NCBI GenBank assembly: GCA_026996855.1
Contig: JALWJZ010000064.1
Span: 1 to 44,457, forward strand
Reading direction: 5' to 3'
DNA length: 44,457 bases
Source: Anaerolineales bacterium
GTDB lineage: Bacteria; Chloroflexota; Anaerolineae; Anaerolineales; DRMV01
The notes beneath the pieces were generated by a model, which saw only the letters and a program-made list of their open reading frames with translations, did no database searches and had not been told where the DNA came from. The translations under genes were made by a program, and so were the position numbers. Within the stretch, counting starts at the first letter, position 1. The number at the start of each line of letters is the position of its first letter. Of the stretch, positions 39,473-44,457 are shown piece after piece.

Positions 39473-41607
39473 TTTCCCTTCCCTTCCGAAGGGATTCTCC
39501 AGCCACGCGGCGCGATGAGGGTGGGTTCTTCCTCGGGAGATTTCATGCGCACCGAAGGCTCGAGGCGCGACCTCTGCGCCTCGGCCTTTTCCCTCGGCGC
39601 TTTGGGATAACGCACCCGCCCGTGCATCATCCCCATCAGGACCTGCACGAAAGCGTCTTCGATGAGACGCAAATCCCGGATGCTCAAGCCGGAAAGGTCC
39701 AGTTCGCCTTCGCGGAAACGCAAATTCACACTATCACGCACGATTTCTCGGATTTCTTCTTCGCTTTTCGGCTGCTGAGACCGGACCCGGGCTTCGCAAA
39801 TGTCCGCGAGCATGAGGATGGCCGTTTCCCGCGAGCGGGGCTTGGGGCCGGGGTAAGCGAAGGCATCGATGGGCACTTTGGAAGCATCTCCGCCGGCGGC
39901 TTCCACGGCCTTGACGTAAGGCACCCATACCAGGGTGGTCCCATGGTGCTCCGCGATGAAGTCGCGAATGCGCCGCGGGAGCCGGTACTGGGAAGCCAGT
40001 TGCAACCCGTAGAACACGTGCTCCCGAATGATGCGGGCCATTCGGTAGGGGTCAGAAGGCATGGACACGGTCATGTCCGGGGTTTGGTTCTCGGTGAAGA
40101 AATGGGGACGCTTGAGTTTGCCGATGTCGTGGTACAGCCCACCCACGCGGCACAAAAAGGCATCCGCGCCAATGGCTCGGGCCGCATGCTCGGCCAGGGT
40201 GGCCACGGCCAGGCTGTGCTGGTACGTACCCTCCGCCTCTTCGGCCAGGCGTCGGAGCAAAGGGTGCTCCGGTCGCACCAGGTCCAGCAAATGCAACCGG
40301 GTTACCCGCCCCGAGAGCCAGGACAGGCCGTATTCGATGAAGACCGTCAAACCCATGGTAATCATGCTGGTGAAGAAGGGGAGAGGAAGCCAGGTGGATA
40401 CATCGGCAAACGTCACCCCCAGGTGAGGGACATACCCCACCAACACCCACATACCCACCACCGTCATCCCCAACGCGGCTTTGAGGTATTCGAAAATCCC
40501 CTGAGGCTTGTTGAGAAGTACGAACCCGGCCAGCGCGCTCATGGTGTGGTAGGTCAGGAGGGATTCCACCCACAGATGGTCCACCAACCCGGAAAACAGC
40601 AAGGGAAAACCCCACATCACACCGGCCCAGGGGCCGAAGAAAAGATGGACCAACAAAGGGTACAGGGCAAAGGGATAGGAAAACCCCACCCAGGGGATGT
40701 TGTACACCAGGGGGAACCAAAGCCGCACGTGGGCCAGGACCGCCAGAAAACCAATCACCAAAGCGGCCATACGGGAGGGCAACCACATGACGGGGGTACG
40801 CCATACATACAGCCCCCATAGCAGCGACCAGGAAGCCAGCACAAAAAAGGAAAAGCGCTTGTCCCAAATCAGGTCGGTCAGGGTCTGGGCTTCCACCACC
40901 AGGCCCAATTCCTGCAAAACCCGATAGACCTCGGGGGTTACCGTTTCGCCCTGGCGGATGATGACCTCCCCCGGTTGATACACGCGCACCTGGCTTCGCA
41001 CTGCGGAAGGGTAGAGCGCATAAGCCTGCACATAAGGCAAAACCAGGCGTTCCACCCACATTTGTTCCCGCTGGGCCAGGTCCAAAGGGAGGCGCTGACG
41101 AACCATGTCCCGCAAAATTTGCGGATCGGTGGACAGGTCCTGGCGCTGAATCAAGAAGTTGAAAAGGGCAAGGGCGGCCAAACGAATGCGTTTCCAGGAA
41201 GTTTCGGGCAAAGCCAACAGGAAACGGGCTTCTTCGGGGGAAAGGTTGAGCGGCTCCAGCAGGGTCAAATCCTGGATTTTTTCCTGTTCGGACAAAAACT
41301 CGGCCTGCCGCAAAAGAGAGATGACCTCCAGGACGGCGACGAACCGGGAACGATGCTCCAGAAACAAAGCGGTGTCCGGTGAAACCGCGGCGACCTGGCT
41401 CGTCTCTCCCGGGGAAACGGTGTTTTTGGAAACGAAGACGATTTTACGCGGTGCCACAACGGTGCGCCGGGCCGGTTGCCCCACCTGGAAAGAAGGGTTG
41501 CGCATTTCCCGCAGGTAGGGCATGAACCAAAGGCCCCACCAGGCCAGGAGAAAGCCCAGGAGCAACAAAGGAAAGTACCAGGGGCGTCGCACGGTGGTGG
41601 ATGTCAT
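39469..41607 (-). CDS. pgpH: 7TM-HD phosphohydrolase, PgpH-type c-di-AMP phosphodiesterase
   Basis: 712 residues: one N-terminal membrane helix, an extracytoplasmic 7TMR-HDED domain (~residues 45-270), seven membrane helices, and a cytoplasmic HD domain. The HD domain has YQHSLAVATLAEHAARAIGA, LYHDIGKLKRPHFFTENQ and FIAEHHGTT. PgpH of Listeria hydrolyses c-di-AMP to pApA; the same activity is likely here by family, though not shown. It lies between yqeY (6 bases upstream) and ybeY (4-base overlap), the common pgpH-ybeY order in many bacteria. Confidence 0.92.
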   Translation of the reverse strand: MTSTTVRRPWYFPLLLLGFLLAWWGLWFMPYLREMRNPSFQVGQPARRTVVAPRKIVFVSKNTVSPGETSQVAAVSPDTALFLEHRSRFVAVLEVISLLRQAEFLSEQEKIQDLTLLEPLNLSPEEARFLLALPETSWKRIRLAALALFNFLIQRQDLSTDPQILRDMVRQRLPLDLAQREQMWVERLVLPYVQAYALYPSAVRSQVRVYQPGEVIIRQGETVTPEVYRVLQELGLVVEAQTLTDLIWDKRFSFFVLASWSLLWGLYVWRTPVMWLPSRMAALVIGFLAVLAHVRLWFPLVYNIPWVGFSYPFALYPLLVHLFFGPWAGVMWGFPLLFSGLVDHLWVESLLTYHTMSALAGFVLLNKPQGIFEYLKAALGMTVVGMWVLVGYVPHLGVTFADVSTWLPLPFFTSMITMGLTVFIEYGLSWLSGRVTRLHLLDLVRPEHPLLRRLAEEAEGTYQHSLAVATLAEHAARAIGADAFLCRVGGLYHDIGKLKRPHFFTENQTPDMTVSMPSDPYRMARIIREHVFYGLQLASQYRLPRRIRDFIAEHHGTTLVWVPYVKAVEAAGGDASKVPIDAFAYPGPKPRSRETAILMLADICEARVRSQQPKSEEEIREIVRDSVNLRFREGELDLSGLSIRDLRLIEDAFVQVLMGMMHGRVRYPKAPREKAEAQRSRLEPSVRMKSPEEEPTLIAPRGWRIPSEGKGK

Positions 41608-41613
41608 TCAAAA

Positions 41614-42066
41614 CTACCCCAAAGCGGTGAGTCGCTCCTTCACCCGCCGACTGACTTCACCACCTTCGGCCCGACCCTGTACCCTCGCCATGACCTCTTT
41701 CATCACCCGCCCCATATCTTTGATGGAAGTGGCCCCCACTTTTTGGATGGCTTCTTCAATTATCGCATCCAGTTCTTCAGGACGCAAAGCGGGCGGGAGG
41801 AAGGCCTCCAGGATGGCAATTTCCTCTTGCACCTCTTGCACAATGTCGTCACGACCGCTTTCCCGGGCAATTTCCAGCGTTTCTTTACGGCTCTTCACCT
41901 CACGCCGGACCACATTGAGGATTTCCCCTTCGCTCAAGGGCGCGCCTTTTTCCACTTCGGCCAGTTTGATGGCAGAAAGCAACATGCGCAAGGTTTGTTT
42001 GCGCCGTTCATCCCGAGCACGCATGGCCTCTTTGAGTTCCTTCTGGAGCCGTGTTTTCAGGTCCAT
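41614..42066 (-). CDS. yqeY: GatB/YqeY domain protein
   Basis: 150 residues. MDLKTRLQKELKEAMRARDE, LRMLLSAIKLAEVEKGAPLS, EIAILEAFLPPALRPEELDA and DMGRVMKEVMARVQGRAEGG are the YqeY pattern, the stand-alone version of the helical C-terminal domain of GatB. It is thought to bind tRNA, but its role is not settled. The ATG at 42066 has AGGAAAGG upstream; an earlier GTG-type extension overlaps that site. It leads the yqeY-pgpH-ybeY operon, with a TATAAT just upstream. Confidence 0.93.
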   Translation of the reverse strand: MDLKTRLQKELKEAMRARDERRKQTLRMLLSAIKLAEVEKGAPLSEGEILNVVRREVKSRKETLEIARESGRDDIVQEVQEEIAILEAFLPPALRPEELDAIIEEAIQKVGATSIKDMGRVMKEVMARVQGRAEGGEVSRRVKERLTALG

Positions 42067-42098
42067 GACCTTTCCTCCCAAAACCAAAATGCGTTTCC

Positions 42099-42104
42099 AT
42101 TATA
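42099..42104 (-). promoter_or_regulatory. -10 element of the yqeY-pgpH-ybeY operon
   Basis: A perfect TATAAT on the minus strand lies 32 bases before the yqeY ATG. No good -35 is found at 16-18 bases. Confidence 0.55.
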
Positions 42105-42186
42105 CGCCGTACCCAAAACAAAAGGGCGAGAAATCAAGCATTCGCCAGTACAATGAAAGGAAACCTTTCCTCAAAGGAGCATTCTC

Positions 42187-42795
42187 ATGGACATTCAAGC
42201 GGTGATTTTCGACTTCGGCGGGGTGTTGATTCGCACCGAAGATTACGGTCCCCGAGAAGCCCTGGCCCGACGTTATGGCGTCACCCGAGAACACCTGGAA
42301 TACCTGGTTCTCACCGGCCCGGAGGGTACCCGCGCCCAATTGGGGGAAATCCATCCCCGGGAGTTGTGGCTTTACGTGGCCCGAGAATTGGGCATTCCCG
42401 ACCCGAATCTCGAAGAAATGGAACGAGCCTTTTGGGGCGGCGACCGCTTCAACACCGAACTCATCGCCTTTGCCCGTCAACTCCGGAACCGCTACAAAGT
42501 GGGTTTGCTGAGCAATGCGTGGATTACCCTGCGGGAATGGCTCAAAACCACGCCGGTGGCCGACCTGTTCGACGTACAGGTGATTTCCGCGGAGGTGGGC
42601 TTGATGAAACCCGACCCCCGCATTTATGCCCGCATCCTGGGGGAACTGGGCGTGCTGCCCCAACAGGCCGTTTTCATTGACGATATGCCGGAAAACGTGG
42701 AGGGCGCCCGCCGGGTGGGTATGCACGCCATCCATTACACGGATAATCCTTCTCTCTTTCGAAGGTTGCAAAATCTGGGAATTTCCACAAGGTGA
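42187..42795 (+). CDS. HAD-superfamily (IA) hydrolase, YihX-like
   Basis: 202-residue Rossmann-like phosphatase with a cap domain. Motif I is VIFDFGGVL, with the nucleophile Asp and a Gly in place of the second Asp, as in the YihX-like subgroup. Motif II is LLSNAW, motif III the Lys in GLMKPDPRIYARIL, and motif IV is AVFIDDMPENVEGARRVGM. The family dephosphorylates small phosphometabolites or removes halogens; the substrate cannot be read. The ATG at 42187 has AAAGGAG upstream. It diverges from the yqeY operon across a 120-base spacer, where TACAAT at 42147-42152 is a possible -10. Confidence 0.9.
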   Translation: MDIQAVIFDFGGVLIRTEDYGPREALARRYGVTREHLEYLVLTGPEGTRAQLGEIHPRELWLYVARELGIPDPNLEEMERAFWGGDRFNTELIAFARQLRNRYKVGLLSNAWITLREWLKTTPVADLFDVQVISAEVGLMKPDPRIYARILGELGVLPQQAVFIDDMPENVEGARRVGMHAIHYTDNPSLFRRLQNLGISTR

Positions 42796-43103
42796 AACGA
42801 TTCCTTTTTGAAAACTTTTGTTGAGCAAATATCAGAGATTGTGTGAATGATTTTCGTCGTTATTGTAGGGGGTGGGGAATCTGGGGAAAGATTGCGGTTG
42901 CCCCCATATTTGGTCCCTTTTCCTTTTGAAGAGGGAAAATCTGCGGTCTTGGCGACTTTCAACCTGGGACCATCTTGTGGAGGATGGTGGGGAAGACTTG
43001 GGGAAAGAAAGCCCTGCTTCTTTTTGTAAGCGGGGTGTTTTCGCAATGCCACAGAAATTTTCGCGAAGTTTTCCTCAAAAAACGAGGGTTTTCCACAGGC
43101 TTT
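42796..43103. other. AT-rich spacer with DnaA-box-like direct repeats
   Basis: No gene is supported here. The stretch is clearly richer in A and T than the window. Near its right end GGGTTTTCCACAGG occurs at 43086-43099 and again at 43108-43121, 22 bases apart, the second within the last codons of the next gene. TTTTCCACA fits the general DnaA box TTWTNCACA. A near-match ATTTCCACA is at the left edge (~42780). Whether this binds DnaA is unknown. Confidence 0.4.
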
Positions 43104-44457
43104 TCAGGGGTTTTCCACAGGTTGCCCGGGGGGAGATAGGAATTGATAATCCAGCGCGGACCGCACGAGGGAGGTGTCCTTGCCGTAAGGACTGGCCACG
43201 ACCCGGTAGCCGTGGTTGTAAAGGTACCCTTCGTAGGGCGCATTCCCTTTTTGGACGATCCAGCCTTCCAGGTTGAAGGGAATCACCCCCCAGGCGGGAA
43301 TCCATTCCCCGTTGTACTTGCGGGCGAAATGCAGGTGGGTACCCGTTGAGCGTCCGCCTTCGCAGGAGGGGTATCCAAGGACCTGGCGCACGTTGACCAG
43401 GGATCCTACGGGCAAACGGTTGCTCACGTGCAGGTGAAAGACGTTCCAGCCCGTGCGCTCGTCGCCGTCCCCGTCCAGGTCCAGGACCAAGATGCCCCGG
43501 GCCGAGCGCACCACCAGGCCCGGTGCCACGGCGGTAACCGGCTCCGGCGCCATGGCGCATCCGTATTTGCCGGGCGGGGCCAGGTCAATGGCCGCCCACG
43601 TCCCCATCCTTCCCCAGGCTGGATGGGGGCCGCCCGTATAGGCCCACACTTCGCCTTTTTGGAAGGGGAACACGAAGGGCGGCTGGCGCAAAGAACCGGG
43701 GATGTGGGGCGGTGGCGGATGCAACCAAGGGTCGCCGAACCAGGCGGCGTACACCCGGAAAAAGCCTTGAGGCCCCACCGCGTGGTGATAGGCCGAAGCC
43801 GGCATCACCCGGGCGAAGTAGTATTGCAAGGCCACGGTGGCCGCGTTTTGCCAGGGGTCTGGGCGCACTTCGGTGCCATCGGAAAGCCAGAACCGGGTCA
43901 ACTGCCCGGTGCGCCAGCCATAGTAGCCCTGGCTGAGCATGTCGGCCATGCGGGAAACCTGCAAGGCAAAGCCTTCGTAGCGTTTACCTTCAAAGCCCAG
44001 AATGGTTTCCAGGGGGCGAGGCGGGGTTTCTTGGGAAAGGGCACCGGCCTGATAATCCAGCAAGGCCAGAAGCAGCCGCGGGTCGATGCTGAAAGCCAGG
44101 GCGATTTCGCGGATGACGTATCCGGCCGGATAGGTGCTTTGCTGAAAGGGCACCTGAGCCGATTTCAACCAGCCCGGTGTGAAGGCCAGGAATTCTTCCA
44201 CGTCGAACTCGCGGCTGGCCGGGCCGTAGACGAAGAGGGGGTCGGGCAGGATTTTGAAAGGACTGCCCCAGGTGGGCAGGTAGTAAATGGGAATGCGCAA
44301 CGTCTGCCCCGGCGGCAGGGTGGTGATGCCCGGGGGCAGGTCCGGGTTGGCCTGCCGGATGGCTTCCACCGTGGTGTTGAAATGGGCGGCCAGGGCCACC
44401 AGAGTATCGCCCGGCTGGGCCTCGTATGCCACCAGGGTGCCGGGCGCATAGCGGGGC
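43104..44457 (-). CDS. LysM protein with degenerate M23 domain (N-terminus off right edge)
   Basis: About 450 residues are visible and the frame is open to the window end, so the N-terminus is missing; the GTG at 44432 is internal. A LysM domain is at the visible start (YEAQPGDTLVALAAHFNTTV, NPDLPPG). A long middle region with no named domain follows (FTPGWLKSAQVPFQQSTYPA onward). The C-terminal M23-like domain has PVTAVAPGLVV, FHLHVSNRLPVG and STGTHLHFARKY, so the HLH and HxH parts remain. The first zinc ligand position is Trp (TWAAIDLAP instead of HxxxD), so peptidase activity is doubtful. It is probably a wall-binding lipoprotein or regulator. Confidence 0.85.
   Translation of the reverse strand, partial: PRYAPGTLVAYEAQPGDTLVALAAHFNTTVEAIRQANPDLPPGITTLPPGQTLRIPIYYLPTWGSPFKILPDPLFVYGPASREFDVEEFLAFTPGWLKSAQVPFQQSTYPAGYVIREIALAFSIDPRLLLALLDYQAGALSQETPPRPLETILGFEGKRYEGFALQVSRMADMLSQGYYGWRTGQLTRFWLSDGTEVRPDPWQNAATVALQYYFARVMPASAYHHAVGPQGFFRVYAAWFGDPWLHPPPPHIPGSLRQPPFVFPFQKGEVWAYTGGPHPAWGRMGTWAAIDLAPPGKYGCAMAPEPVTAVAPGLVVRSARGILVLDLDGDGDERTGWNVFHLHVSNRLPVGSLVNVRQVLGYPSCEGGRSTGTHLHFARKYNGEWIPAWGVIPFNLEGWIVQKGNAPYEGYLYNHGYRVVASPYGKDTSLVRSALDYQFLSPPGQPVENP

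Noticed and set aside
42796-43103. Chromosomal replication origin.
   Set aside because: Only two good DnaA-like boxes are seen and dnaA, dnaN, rpmH or similar genes are not in the window.
1-44457. The left-edge lipoprotein (PT-rich linker) and the right-edge LysM protein could be two halves of one gene if the window were circular.
   Set aside because: A direct join is out of frame by one base and gives a nonsense continuation. The genes are chromosomal, and PT-rich linkers are common here. It would hold only if a few bases were missing at the join.

Overview
The window is a GC-rich (roughly 60-65 % by eye), gene-dense bacterial chromosome segment. The gene set suggests a Chloroflexota bacterium of the Anaerolineae/Ardenticatenia kind: proline/threonine-rich lipoproteins, LysM-M23 wall proteins with a transmembrane anchor, a Ycf45/SpoIIIAA-like R3H ATPase, a NACHT protein with a C-terminal formylglycine-generating-enzyme (FGE) fold, an NBR1-type Ig lipoprotein, and many short intergenic repeats. 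The lineage is inferred from gene content only; no rRNA is present. Both ends cut through genes.

Layout. 1-3.8 kb (minus): a probable operon of a GT4 glycosyltransferase, YraN, MiaA, a YwiC-like membrane protein and the start of a lipoprotein. 3.9-4.1 kb: a tRNA-Ser(GGA) with its own promoter and terminator. 4.2-7.0 kb (minus): deoC, gatB and a small LiaF-like membrane protein. 7.1-13.1 kb (minus): an accessory island holding a four-helix-bundle protein, a 1106-residue NACHT-FGE protein, an AAA ATPase with a DUF4143 end, and a small helical protein. The last eight residues or so of the small protein resemble a motif near the N-terminus of the NACHT protein. Two direct copies of a ~120 bp dispersed repeat flank the small gene. 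13.2-16.9 kb (plus): a heterodimeric ABC exporter with one degenerate ATP site. 16.9-20.7 kb: an SDR reductase (minus), a DAO-type flavoprotein with a structured leader (plus), and an AT-richer ATPase/DUF234 gene (minus) whose promoter lies against a 15-bp-period array of palindromes. 20.9-24.0 kb (minus): an NBR1-Ig lipoprotein, a fused NuoE-NuoF and an unknown anchored protein. 24.3-35.5 kb (minus): mutM, the R3H ATPase, rlmI-like methyltransferase, an alpha-oxoamine synthase, radA, a small membrane protein and dnaE. 35.7-38.7 kb (plus): LysM-M23 protein, HesB/IscA protein and pheS. 39.0-42.1 kb (minus): ybeY, pgpH-type HD phosphohydrolase and yqeY. 42.2-44.5 kb: a HAD hydrolase (plus), an AT-rich spacer, and a truncated LysM/degenerate-M23 protein (minus).

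Most of the window is housekeeping: tRNA modification and charging, DNA replication and repair, rRNA maturation, cell-wall maintenance and Fe-S assembly. The best candidate for an undescribed system is the 7.25-12.85 kb island. It looks like a STAND/NLR-type sensor with an FGE/C-type-lectin-fold end that could vary, an adjacent small partner with a matching terminal motif, a four-helix-bundle protein and an accessory ATPase. No reverse transcriptase or template repeat was seen, so any link to a diversity-generating retroelement would have to act in trans. The second most interesting item is the palindrome array at 20.75-20.81 kb.
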